Below are positions 45,101 through 53,097 of a DNA stretch of 64,000 bases, piece by piece. The stretch covers positions 1 through 64,000 of the forward strand of contig CALVNW010000006.1 in NCBI GenBank assembly GCA_944350015.1, written 5' to 3'. The notes beneath the pieces are model-generated. The model searched no databases and had not been told where the DNA came from. It saw nothing but the letters and a program-made list of their open reading frames with translations. The stretch is from an uncultured Clostridia bacterium (GTDB lineage: Bacteria > Bacillota > Clostridia > Christensenellales > UBA1242). A program made the position numbers and the translations under genes. Positions within the stretch are counted from its first letter, which is position 1. Each line of letters starts with the position of its first letter.

Positions 45101-45732
45101 ATATAAATGCACTTGGCTATGTCAATGTAAATGCTATTGAGGACTGTAAGACACTGCTTGATAGATATGACGACCTAAATAGTCAGGCTATGGACCTTGA
45201 GAAAGCGCAAGATGACCTTAACAAGATTATTAAAGACCTTTCAGGCATAATGATTGAAAAGTTTAATAATGAGCTTAATAGGATAAATGAAAGCTTCAAA
45301 CTCACATTTAGAGAGCTTTTTGGCGGTGGCACTGCAAAACTTGCTCTCTCAGACGAAAATGACCCACTTGAGTCTGGCGTTGAGATATTTGCTCAGCCAC
45401 CTGGCAAGAAAATTCAAAATATGACCTTGCTTTCAGGTGGAGAAAAGTCCTTGACTGCTATGGCTGTGATATTTGCAATTTTAAGAATAAAACCTCTTCC
45501 ATTCTGTCTATTTGACGAGGTAGAGGCTGCACTTGACGACTCTAATGTTGAAATTGTAGATAAATATCTTAAAAAGCTTTCAACTGACACCCAATTTATT
45601 CTTATTACACATAAAAAGCCGACAATGGAATATGCTAATGCATTATATGGCGTCACAATGGAAGAAAAAGGCGTATCTAAGATAGTGTCAGTACTACTAT
45701 CAGACGCAATTAAGCACGCACAGGAGGGTTAG
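42148..45732 (+). CDS. smc: Chromosome segregation protein SMC
   Basis: 1194 residues. Walker A GPNGCGKSNVSDAIRWVLG near residue 32, then two long coiled coils flanking a hinge (about residues 500-660, GVVASLIKVPEKFETAIEVA through GGSKK). The C-terminal head has the ABC signature LLSGGEKSLTAMA and Walker B CLFDEVEAALDDSN. With ScpA and ScpB, encoded at 24.3-25.9 kb, it forms the bacterial condensin. ftsY begins 2 nt after its stop. Confidence 0.98.
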   Translation: MIFKKIEMVGFKSFADRTTIEFNDNFTAIVGPNGCGKSNVSDAIRWVLGEQSPKTLRGDSMQDVIFNGTEKRKSLSYCEVTLTFDNSTRFFNFDYDELAITRKLYRSGESEYLINRNTCHLRDITNLLYNSGLGKNGYSVVSQGKVTELVDAKPENRRAMFEDAAGISKYKNDKKEAERKLERTTDNLTRVKDILSEIERQMGPLKKQAENAKKYLEYKGRLKDLEVNAYIYQYENANDAKEKINLKLDALNKQIDMRQGDLDSANENYDKAMFDLTNFDKTLSALNDKILELTINLEKQESETKLARERINYTYKENDRLNLDKSNTQTAIEVCQEEKEKKTQELSSLNADLEALEKSFDELSENYSAIANELALSEDEAGQGQQKIIETLGSLSDIKSSLSRLLAEKELLSTSLNNLNEDLANLSNKSEENKKILSESQSLLETKEQSLSKIKQEQDSIASGSYLLERKIKELENEKANINTQIKVYENRKKLLTDLQNEYEGYSYAVKKLLRESEKNTFIKRNIVGVVASLIKVPEKFETAIEVALGGAVQNIVTYNEDGAKELIKFLKDNSFGRATFLPITSMKRRAFDERLIAGKQGCFGLASSLVDYNRDIDNVVSNLLGNTVIVDNLNTAVTLAKSSGYAFRIVTLDGDVVNPQGSLTGGSKKAESSNLIGREREIETLGIEIIKLEKRVEEINKEIALDSEKFTSQKKELDELSSKKNNLEIEIASDKEKLNSVKATVEEAEDNYKVAEMEATTVKNKLKLISEELVKSEKIESALSGNKVDADELIREKKEKFEKLRAERDKINNNILTVKVEIAETKTKINSVKTDIERLDNDLGRYNVNLVNIDEQLNKNIEFINSCEEMIKQKLASAPSSAKKVELEEQIKKRASVEEDKARLSDKIKELDNNKSALMDDLSNLRDKKFREEMNLSKVDTELEQMQERIYEEYSLSYSTCLDLRRADFDIEVAMPEIGKLKKDINALGYVNVNAIEDCKTLLDRYDDLNSQAMDLEKAQDDLNKIIKDLSGIMIEKFNNELNRINESFKLTFRELFGGGTAKLALSDENDPLESGVEIFAQPPGKKIQNMTLLSGGEKSLTAMAVIFAILRIKPLPFCLFDEVEAALDDSNVEIVDKYLKKLSTDTQFILITHKKPTMEYANALYGVTMEEKGVSKIVSVLLSDAIKHAQEG

Positions 45733-45733
45733 A

Positions 45734-46630
45734 ATGGGCTTATTTAAAAAAATTGGCAACGCACTTAAGAAAACACGCGAGGCACTAGCTAGAAAGATAG
45801 ATGCTCTTTTAAGTCACGGCGAACTTGATGATGATTTTTATGACGAGCTTACTGACATCTTAATCTCTTGCGATATTGGCGTTAGAACAAGTATGGATAT
45901 TGTTGACTCGCTAAGACTTGAGGCAAGAAAGAATAAGATAAGAACAGCTGAAGATGTTAAAAATGAGTTAAAGAAGATTTTGAAAGATGAGTTTGCCGCG
46001 TTGCAAGAGATAAAACTTGAGTATCCTGCCATCATCACAATTATAGGTGTTAATGGCGTAGGCAAAACTACGACGATAGGCAAACTTTCAAAATACTTTA
46101 AAAACCAGAAGAGAGAAGTCACTTTGGTTGCTGGTGATACCTTTAGAGCGGCAGCCTCTGACCAGCTTTCTCAGTGGGCAGATCGAACAAAGACGAGAAT
46201 AATCAAGCACGCAGAAGGCGCGGACGCAGCAGCTGTTGTATATGACGGCATATCAAGTGCAAAGGCAAAAGGAACGGATGTACTTTTGGTCGACACTGCA
46301 GGTAGACTTCATACGAAAACCAACCTTATGGAAGAGCTTAAGAAAATAGATAAGGTTATCAATCGCGAGTATCCGGAAGCTCATAAGTATAATTTTATTG
46401 TGCTTGATGCAACTACTGGGCAAAATGCTCTCAATCAAATAAATGCCTTTAATGGGTTTGTTCATATTGATGGCATAATACTTACAAAACTGGACGGTAC
46501 TGCAAAGGGCGGAGTGGTAATAGCGATTGAAAAAGATTACCATCTTCCTGTCGTGTTTGTCGGTGTAGGTGAAGGTGTTGATGACCTTGAAATGTTTGAC
46601 TATAACGAATTTATTGATAATCTATTTTAA
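45734..46630 (+). CDS. ftsY: Signal recognition particle receptor FtsY
   Basis: 298 residues. Short N-terminal helical part, then the NG GTPase: G1 GVNGVGKTTTIGKL, DTFRAAASDQLSQW, DTAGRLHTKTNLMEEL and TKLDGTAKGG. It is the compact form without a long acidic A domain. It docks ribosome-SRP complexes at the membrane. It is translationally close to smc with a GGAGG site in the overlap region. Confidence 0.97.
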   Translation: MGLFKKIGNALKKTREALARKIDALLSHGELDDDFYDELTDILISCDIGVRTSMDIVDSLRLEARKNKIRTAEDVKNELKKILKDEFAALQEIKLEYPAIITIIGVNGVGKTTTIGKLSKYFKNQKREVTLVAGDTFRAAASDQLSQWADRTKTRIIKHAEGADAAAVVYDGISSAKAKGTDVLLVDTAGRLHTKTNLMEELKKIDKVINREYPEAHKYNFIVLDATTGQNALNQINAFNGFVHIDGIILTKLDGTAKGGVVIAIEKDYHLPVVFVGVGEGVDDLEMFDYNEFIDNLF

Positions 46631-46648
46631 TAATAAAAGGAGCTAAAT

Positions 46649-46918
46649 ATGGACGAAGAATTTGAAGAAATCAATTACAAATTTGATACTCAACTTTTGC
46701 TTGAAGGCAAAGACTTATCTGATGACAAGGTAAGAGAATATATTACAAAGAACATAGAAGGCGATTGTCTTTTAGTTGTTGGCGACGAAGAGCTTTTAAA
46801 ACTTCATTTTCATACAAACACGCCTTGGAAAGTGCTTGAATATTGCGCATCACTTGGTGAGATTTACGATATAGTCGTAGAGAATATGCCACGCCAAGCT
46901 CAAGGGCTTAAGGGCTAA
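46649..46918 (+). CDS. Stand-alone FakA C-terminal-like domain
   Basis: 89 residues that resemble only the last domain of fatty acid kinase FakA (YloV), in the same fold class as DegV: FDTQLLLEG, then DCLLVVGDEELLKLHFHTN, PWKVLEYCASLGEIYDIVVENM. In full-length FakA this follows the DAK2 kinase and middle domains, which are absent here. The motif KLHFHTN matches the KVHVHT region. It has AAAGGAG upstream and lies 18 nt after ftsY, so it is probably co-transcribed with smc-ftsY. Its role is unknown. It might bind fatty acid or act as an accessory to DegV proteins. Confidence 0.78.
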   Translation: MDEEFEEINYKFDTQLLLEGKDLSDDKVREYITKNIEGDCLLVVGDEELLKLHFHTNTPWKVLEYCASLGEIYDIVVENMPRQAQGLKG

Positions 46919-46989
46919 ACATATTTGTCATTGCTTTTAGTTTCTTAATGTGATTAAATTATTAATTACATATTTTTTTGATACTATAC

Positions 46990-47018
46990 TTGACTTATTA
47001 AGTTTTATATGTTATAAT
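46990..47018 (+). promoter_or_regulatory. Promoter of the 218-aa gene
   Basis: TTGACT (46990-46995), 17-nt spacer, TATAAT (47013-47018), then a short leader with AAAAGGAGAG. Confidence 0.85.
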
Positions 47019-47042
47019 AGACTCATACAAAAGGAGAGAAAT

Positions 47043-47699
47043 ATGAATTCTAAAAAAATAATGGAAAATGCTGTAAAAGTAGAGAGTTATAGCGTGCATG
47101 ATCTTGATGATGCAGTAAAATTGTTAGGTGATTATAAGGCTCAGAAGAAAAACGTTTATTATGAATTTAACGGACATAAACTTTATTCAATGCTTGACGA
47201 TGTAGACTCTTGTTATCAAAAAGTCGTAGGAATGTCAAAAAAGGACTTTGAAGTAAGACAAGCTAGATTACATAAGGAAATGGAAGAAAAAAGAATTGCC
47301 GAAGAGAAAAAGGCTGAAGAAAAAATACCTGAATGGATAGAACGCGGTAAAAAGTTTATTTATCCACAGCAAGAAGAAATGTGGAAGTATTGCGTTGATG
47401 TTCGTGCGCACGATTTGTATCACGGCAATGATCTTGAAAATGCTCTTGATATAATGGAATGCCTAGATAATGGCGGGACAATTGAAGAGGCAAATAAAAT
47501 ACTAGATGATGAAAACCATTCTGGCACATCTTATGGAATAACTCTAAGCATAGTTTTATCTTTCTCTAAACGTGGACCTGAGTTTTATAGGGCTGTTCGT
47601 GGCGAAAATATATCTGAAAGACAAATGAAAGAATTAGAAAAAATAGAGAAAGAAAATGCTGATTACGAAAGAGAATTGACAGAAGCAGAAAATGAATAA
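47043..47699 (+). CDS. Unrecognised soluble protein (218 aa)
   Basis: No family recognised. The first 65 residues are polar and mixed (MNSKKIMENAVKVES start, YYEFNGHKLYSMLDDVDSCY). A Lys/Glu-rich coiled-coil helix (about 80-105) follows, and then a segment WIERGKKFIYPQQEEMWKYC and a LENALDIMECLDNGGTIEEA helix. The end is a Glu-rich helix. No membrane segment or signal peptide. ATG 47043 is chosen for its AAAAGGAG site. The frame opens upstream at 46950, across the promoter. It has a good promoter and terminator, so it is a monocistronic, probably well expressed gene between ftsY and sigK. Confidence 0.7.
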   Translation: MNSKKIMENAVKVESYSVHDLDDAVKLLGDYKAQKKNVYYEFNGHKLYSMLDDVDSCYQKVVGMSKKDFEVRQARLHKEMEEKRIAEEKKAEEKIPEWIERGKKFIYPQQEEMWKYCVDVRAHDLYHGNDLENALDIMECLDNGGTIEEANKILDDENHSGTSYGITLSIVLSFSKRGPEFYRAVRGENISERQMKELEKIEKENADYERELTEAENE

Positions 47700-47715
47700 C
47701 AATTTAAAATGCTAA

Positions 47716-47744
47716 AAACTATGGAAAAATTCCATAGTTTTTTT
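47716..47744 (+). terminator. Rho-independent terminator
   Basis: Perfect 11-bp stem AAACTATGGAA / TTCCATAGTTT with an AAA loop and a run of T residues. Confidence 0.93.
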
Positions 47745-47856
47745 ATGTAACAAAATTATCTATTATGCGATTATTTTGACTAGACAAGCAAATTTCGACA
47801 ACTTTCAACATATACAAATATTATTGTGATAGTTATCACTTTAAAGGGCGGTGTGT

Positions 47857-48582
47857 ATGATTTATGAAAGTTTTGCTAAATTTGTTAGTAAGATTTGCTG
47901 TTTCACGTCTTTTGTAAGTACTATACAAGGTTTTCCAAAACCATTAAGCAAAGAGGAAGAGGCTGAATGTATAAAAAAGTTACAAGAGGGTGACAAAAAG
48001 GCAAGAGAAACTTTAATAAATCATAATTTAAGACTTGTTGCACACATTGTAAAAAAGTATAACAACTCTCTTGAGGCTGACGACTTGATATCTGTCGGCA
48101 CAATAGGTTTAATAAAGGCAGTAGATAGTTTTGATAATTCAAAAGGTGTGCTTTTATCAACTTATGCCTCGCGCTGTATTGAAAATGAAATTTTGATGTT
48201 GATACGTGCAAATAAAAAACATAAAGATATCGTTTCTTTAAATGCAATGCTTTCACCTAAGGCCGATAGCGACGAAATGGAACTTGCAAATCTCATACCA
48301 GCCGAGACAGAAGATGATGTTTTTCATCAAGTGGAAGTTGGTTGTCTAATGCAAGATGTAGAGCGCGCAATGGAAAAATGTCTTTCGCCAATGGAGCAAG
48401 AGATTATAAAATATAGATATGGCATTTGTGGCTATGACATAAAGACGCAAAAAGAGGTTGCAGAAATTTTTAATATTTCAAGGTCATATATTTCACGTAT
48501 TGAATCTAAGGTAATAAAGATTTTACAGAAAAATTTAACTAAAAATAATGACGAAAATGAAAAAATAACTGAAAATTTTTAA
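47857..48582 (+). CDS. sigK: RNA polymerase sporulation sigma factor sigma-K
   Basis: 241 residues. A short hydrophobic N-terminal stretch (MIYESFAKFVSKICCF, about 20 residues) looks like the pro-sequence of sigma-K. Region 2 follows with HNLRLVAHIVKKYNN and DLISVGTIGLIKAVDSF (about residues 70-95), and region 4 ends with SRSYISRIESKVIKIL. FPKPLSKEEE after the pro-sequence is typical. The gene is intact, not split by a skin-type element. Sigma-K directs late mother-cell transcription after cleavage by SpoIVFB, a candidate for which is at 26340. ATG 47857 is chosen, with GGGCGGTG upstream. Confidence 0.92.
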   Translation: MIYESFAKFVSKICCFTSFVSTIQGFPKPLSKEEEAECIKKLQEGDKKARETLINHNLRLVAHIVKKYNNSLEADDLISVGTIGLIKAVDSFDNSKGVLLSTYASRCIENEILMLIRANKKHKDIVSLNAMLSPKADSDEMELANLIPAETEDDVFHQVEVGCLMQDVERAMEKCLSPMEQEIIKYRYGICGYDIKTQKEVAEIFNISRSYISRIESKVIKILQKNLTKNNDENEKITENF

Positions 48583-48610
48583 AAAAATTAAAAAAATTTT
48601 AAAAAAGTTC

Positions 48611-48638
48611 TTGCCAATTTAAAAAAATATTATATACT
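48611..48638 (+). promoter_or_regulatory. Promoter of the DAC-domain gene
   Basis: TTGCCA (48611-48616), 16-nt spacer, TATACT (48633-48638). It starts a leader of about 140 nt that contains the hairpin at 48659-48700. Confidence 0.7.
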
Positions 48639-48658
48639 AATAAAAAAGAAGGGCTTAT

Positions 48659-48700
48659 AATCTATAAAAATTAGTGATTTTTATTATTTTATAGATTTTT
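48659..48700 (+). terminator. Terminator-like hairpin inside the DAC-gene leader
   Basis: Perfect 11-bp stem AATCTATAAAA (48659-48669) with TTTTATAGATT (48687-48697), then T residues. It lies downstream of the predicted promoter, so it could be an attenuator. It could also just end the sigK transcript. No riboswitch consensus was recognised. Confidence 0.55.
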
Positions 48701-48784
48701 AATATATGACAAAAAATATAAAAACAATTTTTGATATTAAAAAATGTTTTATTTATCAAATTTATTAATTATAGGAGGCAGTGA

Positions 48785-50152
48785 ATGGAAAAGACAGAAT
48801 TTTATAAGGTAGTAAACAAGTTGATTTTACCATTGTTCACTGGTTCTTTTATTGAAGGAGAAGAGGAGTCCTCTTCGCGTGACAGCGAAGTTGCTTTTGG
48901 AAGTCGAAGCTCTCTTCTTATAAAACCATCTAAGGTGGATGAGTATAGACTTATCCTTAAACGCGGACAACCCTTTCAACCATTTGAGGTCAACCTCTTA
49001 AGGGCGGTTTTAAATGAAATAAACCAAATAGCTCAATTAAATTTAGAGGATGAGAGCTATGTGTCTGTCCTTCAAAACAATGCGATTGAAAAATCAATAT
49101 GTTCATCTATAAGTGAGAGCGACACAGCAAATGTGATGTTTGGTGTCATAAATGAACTTAGCAAGTGGGCGGCAAGAACATACGAGGGACGCAAAATTGC
49201 AATTGGCATTATCATCAATACTTCGATAGATAACTCCGACCACCCAGAATCAATATCATATAGTGATATAATGGATAAAGATTTTTTTGCGCTACTTTCC
49301 GATGGCATTGATTCCTATATTGAATTTGATAGAAAGGGAAATTTGCTTGGCTATGTTCAAATGAATAGGGTGAAGAAGATGGTATGTATCGCGCCTTATG
49401 AATTTGAAATGGTAGCAAGATACTGTAACGAGAAGAGAATAGGTATTGTTTTAACACAAAATGGCGACTTTTTAATCTTTAAAAATAAAGAGCTTCTTTT
49501 TTCAAAACGAATGGGCGTTTGGAATGTATATTCTCACGAAGAGGTTATCCAGCTTTTAGCAAATCGAGGCAATTATTCGTTAAAGGATATAAGAAGAAGT
49601 GTCTATTATACTGCACTTGACGCCTCTTTTGCATACAGCGGAGGTTGTATAGTTTACTTAAATAAGGATGCAGTAGAAGGCGCGCTTACTCACATCAACG
49701 CACACGATATCCTTGACGAAAAGTATTTTGAAATAAAGAAAAAGCAGGAGCTTGAGGATGCGGGTAAGCTTTATAACTTACAATCTCTTTCTGCGGTGGA
49801 AGCTGTTTATAATGTGCCTTATCAAACCTTTCTAGAAGAACAACATTGCACCAAAGTTGAGTGTTTAAGAAAGATAATATCAGGCAAACCTTTCCACGAA
49901 CTTAGCAGAAAACTAAGACAAGAGCTTGTAAGTATGGACGGGGCAACAGTTATAGATAGTGATGGCACAATTATCGCAGTTGGCGCAATATTGAAGATTG
50001 AAGCTGGCAGTGACGGGGGCGGTAGACTTGCTGCGGCAACAACACTTTCAAGGTATGGAATAGCAATCAAGATATCTCAAGATGGAATTCTTAAGGCTTT
50101 CTATCAAGACAGGAAAAACAATAGGGTTAAAACACTTTTTACAGTAGGTTGA
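48785..50152 (+). CDS. Diadenylate cyclase (DisA_N/DAC)-domain protein with N-terminal sensor-like region
   Basis: 455 residues, soluble. The first 130 residues are of mixed fold. Two related segments follow, LLSDGIDSYIEFDRKGNLLG in the middle and a C-terminal DAC-type domain with SMDGATVIDSDGTIIAVGAIL then GGGRLAAATTLSRYGIAIKI. The DGA motif of diadenylate cyclases is present. The partner RHRAA motif is replaced by GGRLAAA, so c-di-AMP synthesis is plausible but unproven. This layout is unlike CdaA (membrane) or DisA (helix-hairpin-helix). The start has AGGAGG 6 nt upstream. Confidence 0.75.
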   Translation: MEKTEFYKVVNKLILPLFTGSFIEGEEESSSRDSEVAFGSRSSLLIKPSKVDEYRLILKRGQPFQPFEVNLLRAVLNEINQIAQLNLEDESYVSVLQNNAIEKSICSSISESDTANVMFGVINELSKWAARTYEGRKIAIGIIINTSIDNSDHPESISYSDIMDKDFFALLSDGIDSYIEFDRKGNLLGYVQMNRVKKMVCIAPYEFEMVARYCNEKRIGIVLTQNGDFLIFKNKELLFSKRMGVWNVYSHEEVIQLLANRGNYSLKDIRRSVYYTALDASFAYSGGCIVYLNKDAVEGALTHINAHDILDEKYFEIKKKQELEDAGKLYNLQSLSAVEAVYNVPYQTFLEEQHCTKVECLRKIISGKPFHELSRKLRQELVSMDGATVIDSDGTIIAVGAILKIEAGSDGGGRLAAATTLSRYGIAIKISQDGILKAFYQDRKNNRVKTLFTVG

Positions 50153-50181
50153 TTGACAAAATTAGACGAATGTGTTATAAT
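50153..50181 (+). promoter_or_regulatory. Consensus promoter of rnpB
   Basis: TTGACA (50153-50158), 17-nt spacer, TATAAT (50176-50181). The -35 begins at the base after the stop of the DAC gene. Confidence 0.92.
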
Positions 50182-50187
50182 ATACTT

Positions 50188-50511
50188 GTTATGCAGACAA
50201 TCGCGTCAATTTTGATGAGGAAAGTCCGAGCATCAAGAGAACTGGGTGCCGATTAACGATCGGCGGGGGCGACCCTAGGAATAGTGCAACAGAAATAAAC
50301 CGCCTAAGAAATTAGGTAAGGATGGAAAGGTAGTGTAAGAGACTACCGCTTGGATAGAGATAACCAAGGCTCTGTAAACTCCACCTGATGCAAGGTCAAA
50401 GGGGCAATATGTGCTTGTTCTCTCACGCCCTGAACGAACCGCTTGAGCTTATTAGCAATAATAAGCCTAGATAGATGATTGTCCAATACAGAACTCGGCT
50501 TACAGCATAAC
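50188..50511 (+). ncRNA. rnpB: RNase P RNA
   Basis: The catalytic RNA of RNase P. Conserved parts are all present in order: GAGGAAAGTCCGAGC, GGCGACCC, ACAGAAA, AAGGATGGAAAGGTAG, AACCGCTTGAGC, AGATAGATGATTGTCC and ACAGAACTCGGCTTACA. The closing helix P1 pairs GTTATGC (50188-50194) with GCATAAC (50505-50511). The predicted transcription start matches the 5' end of P1. Confidence 0.97.
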
Positions 50512-50521
50512 TGGCTAGTTA

Positions 50522-50540
50522 AAATGACTAGTCATTTTTT
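50522..50540 (+). terminator. rnpB terminator
   Basis: AAATGA/TCATTT stem around CTAG, followed by six T residues, directly after the RNA. Confidence 0.7.
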
Positions 50541-51803
50541 ATGTCTAAAACAAGAAAAATTGGCAATAAAGATATTATGAATAAAAAAGAATATCTAGAG
50601 CGAATTGAAAACCTAATAATAAATAAAATTAAATATAATGCACCTAATGTAGTTACAGATGAAGTCGACTTTTCTCTTTTGGATGCAATAGGTATTGACG
50701 GAACGATGCCAATTTTTATCTACTCAAAGCCTCTTGACAAGTTATTTTATAAAGCCTTTTATAACGTCAAAAAGAAGGTTGATTTTAATCTTATTTTAAC
50801 AAAACAGCCTTGTTTATCTGACAGAAAAATAAAGTTATTAAATCATACCTATATTCTTTTAGACAATGAGATAGGAGACTCATTAAGACAAACAATAGAG
50901 GCATTAAATATAAACTATATTGTTCACAGTGACTTTAAGTTAAAGGACAATAGAGAGTTTATAAAATTTAATGATAGCGAAGTTAATTTTGACTATCAAC
51001 CATATTATTTTAGTAAAAAATTGATAGATAAAGGTGTCGTTTTCAATATCACAAACTTTATTTTAAACGGAAAAAACTACATTATTAATTTAACTAACAC
51101 AAATAAGCAGGTTTGCAAGGCGAGTTTTGAAGTCAATTTACCGCTTCCAAGAGGATATTATCTTTTTAAGAAAGATGCTAATTTTATTGAAGTAACCAAT
51201 TTAACAAATAGGCAGAAAGCATATTTTAATTATCATTTTAAAGACGCAAAGATATCATTTTCAAATATGAACGGACTTGACTATTGCACATACGCTTGTG
51301 TTAATTTAAAGTGTGAAGTAACTCTTCTTCCACTTCAAAATAAAAAGTGTTATTTTAACTTTGGAGATAACAAATACTGCCTATTTTCACCTAAAGATAT
51401 GCAAACTTTTTTTGAAATTTCGCAAGACAAGATGAATGAAATTTTCGATATCAAAGTGACTTCACACGACAAGTCATTTGACAAACTTTTTAACTTCTCT
51501 TTGCCTTATAAAATCTGGTCAAAATGGCAAAATTTTGATTTTGACGAAAAAAGCGAAAATGAGTGGATAAAATTACGCAATCAAATAATAACAAAAAGCG
51601 AAAAAGGGGAGCAAATAAGTCAAGCTTTTAAAGGCTTGAAAGAGGTCAAAATGTACCGAAATAAAAGGTGGAAAAGAGTTTTTATTGTTCACAATAATGC
51701 TTGCTATATGTTCGCCGACAAAGTCAAGTATTTTAACTACACATTGCTGACAAAAGAAATTTTTAACAAAAATAATGAAATTTACTTGTCTTTTGCCGAT
51801 TAG
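50541..51803 (+). CDS. Unrecognised protein (up to 420 aa)
   Basis: No family recognised. The protein is rich in Lys, Asn, Phe and Tyr, with alternating strands typical of a beta-rich soluble fold. There is no signal peptide or membrane segment. Cysteines are spread through the middle (YCTYACVNLKCEV). The C-terminal quarter is basic and helical. The start is unclear: ATG 50541 lies at the end of the rnpB terminator and has no ribosome site, while ATG 50577 (MNKKEYLERIENL) is equally possible with a weak AAAGAT. No promoter was identified between the rnpB terminator and this gene, so read-through from rnpB may drive it. The rarA promoter lies inside its 3' end. Confidence 0.6.
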   Translation: MSKTRKIGNKDIMNKKEYLERIENLIINKIKYNAPNVVTDEVDFSLLDAIGIDGTMPIFIYSKPLDKLFYKAFYNVKKKVDFNLILTKQPCLSDRKIKLLNHTYILLDNEIGDSLRQTIEALNINYIVHSDFKLKDNREFIKFNDSEVNFDYQPYYFSKKLIDKGVVFNITNFILNGKNYIINLTNTNKQVCKASFEVNLPLPRGYYLFKKDANFIEVTNLTNRQKAYFNYHFKDAKISFSNMNGLDYCTYACVNLKCEVTLLPLQNKKCYFNFGDNKYCLFSPKDMQTFFEISQDKMNEIFDIKVTSHDKSFDKLFNFSLPYKIWSKWQNFDFDEKSENEWIKLRNQIITKSEKGEQISQAFKGLKEVKMYRNKRWKRVFIVHNNACYMFADKVKYFNYTLLTKEIFNKNNEIYLSFAD

Positions 51804-51814
51804 TATAGTAAAAT
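51786..51814 (+). promoter_or_regulatory. rarA promoter, near-leaderless
   Basis: TTGTCT (51786-51791), 17-nt spacer, TAAAAT (51809-51814). The predicted start at 51821 is 3 nt before the ATG at 51824. No Shine-Dalgarno sequence is present. Confidence 0.65.
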
Positions 51815-51823
51815 AGCAGTGAG

Positions 51824-53095
51824 ATGGAAACTGCAGGTAGAATTCCACTTGCCGAAAAGATGAGGCCTAAGAGCTTTGATGACTTTGTTGGGCAAGAGCA
51901 TATAGTAGGGGAAAATACATTACTTTATAGAGCTATCAAATATGGCACGCTTGGTAGTTGCATTTTTTATGGACCTCCTGGGACTGGCAAAACCACACTT
52001 GCAAATATTATAGCAAATACCCTTAAAGCAAGATATGTCAAGATTAACGCTGTGACATCTGGGGTGAGTGACGCTAAGGCTATTATTGAGAGGGCAAGGC
52101 AAGATAAGGCGATGTTCAATACCGACACCTTTTTAATCCTTGATGAGTGCCATAGATGGAATAAAGCTCAGTCTGACTGTGTGTTAGAGGCTATAGAAGA
52201 TGGCTCAATTTATTTTATTGGCACAACTACCGAAAATCCATACACCTCAATGACAAGGGCGATTGTTTCAAGATGCCGTGTCTTTGAGTTTAAGCCTATA
52301 ACTTCAAATGACATAAAAAAGGCTTTGATTAGGGCATTGCAAGACAAAGAAAACGGACTTGGAAACCTGCCAGTCAAGTGCGATGAAGAGGCGCTTAATT
52401 ATTTTGCTTTTGCAAGTGGTGGAGATTTAAGAAACGCCTTGAATTCACTCGAACTTGCAGTGATGACAACGCCTATCGACAAAAATAATGGCATACATAT
52501 TGATTTGATAACAGCACAGCAGTCCACAGACAGAAAAGCACTGTCTATGGATGAGAATATGTACTATGACTTTCTATCCGCCTTTTGCAAAAGTTTGCGA
52601 GGGTGCGATGTAGAGGGCGCGTTATATTATTCGCAAAGGCTTATAAAAGCAGGATGCGACCCTATGATAATTGCAAGGCGACTTGTCGCACATTCGTCGG
52701 AAGATGTAGGAATGGCAGACTCAAATGCATTACTGCTTGCAACAAGTGCTATGTATGCTGTCGAGAAACTTGGCGTTCCAGAAGGGTTAATACCGCTTAC
52801 TCACGCAATCATTTATGTTTGTGAGGCTGAAAAGTCAAATTCAGTTATAAAAGCTTTGAATATGGCGCAGGAAGACGCTGAGAAAAATACCGATAACAAA
52901 GTACCAAACCATCTTAAAAATCATCCTAGTACAAATAAGGATGGGCACGGGAAATACAAGTATCCGCACGATTATGGTGGTTATGTAAAGCAACAATATA
53001 TGCCAGACTCATTAAAGGATAGAGTCTATTATGTTCCAAGTAAAAACGGAAGAGAAAAAAATTTAATTAGAAAAAAGTTTAGAGGAGATATTTAA
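51824..53095 (+). CDS. rarA: Replication-associated recombination protein A (MgsA/RarA)
   Basis: 423 residues. N-terminal PLAEKMRPKSFDDFVGQEHI, Walker A YGPPGTGKTTLA, Walker B LILDECHRWNK (DECHRW instead of the more usual DEIHRF), sensor 1 GTTTENPY, arginine finger region SRCRVFEF and the C-terminal tetramerisation domain ending with YKYPHDYGGYVKQQYMPDSL. It is an AAA+ ATPase that acts at stalled replication forks. The ATG lies 3 nt after the predicted transcription start. The E2-like gene starts 3 nt after its stop and is likely co-transcribed. Confidence 0.96.
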   Translation: METAGRIPLAEKMRPKSFDDFVGQEHIVGENTLLYRAIKYGTLGSCIFYGPPGTGKTTLANIIANTLKARYVKINAVTSGVSDAKAIIERARQDKAMFNTDTFLILDECHRWNKAQSDCVLEAIEDGSIYFIGTTTENPYTSMTRAIVSRCRVFEFKPITSNDIKKALIRALQDKENGLGNLPVKCDEEALNYFAFASGGDLRNALNSLELAVMTTPIDKNNGIHIDLITAQQSTDRKALSMDENMYYDFLSAFCKSLRGCDVEGALYYSQRLIKAGCDPMIIARRLVAHSSEDVGMADSNALLLATSAMYAVEKLGVPEGLIPLTHAIIYVCEAEKSNSVIKALNMAQEDAEKNTDNKVPNHLKNHPSTNKDGHGKYKYPHDYGGYVKQQYMPDSLKDRVYYVPSKNGREKNLIRKKFRGDI

Positions 53096-53097
53096 TT

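Noticed and set aside
47857..48582. skin-type interruption of sigK
   Set aside because: The gene is continuous from pro-sequence to region 4.
48639..48784. c-di-AMP (ydaO-type) riboswitch before the DAC gene
   Set aside because: None of the conserved ydaO sequence blocks are present. Only a simple hairpin with T run is seen.
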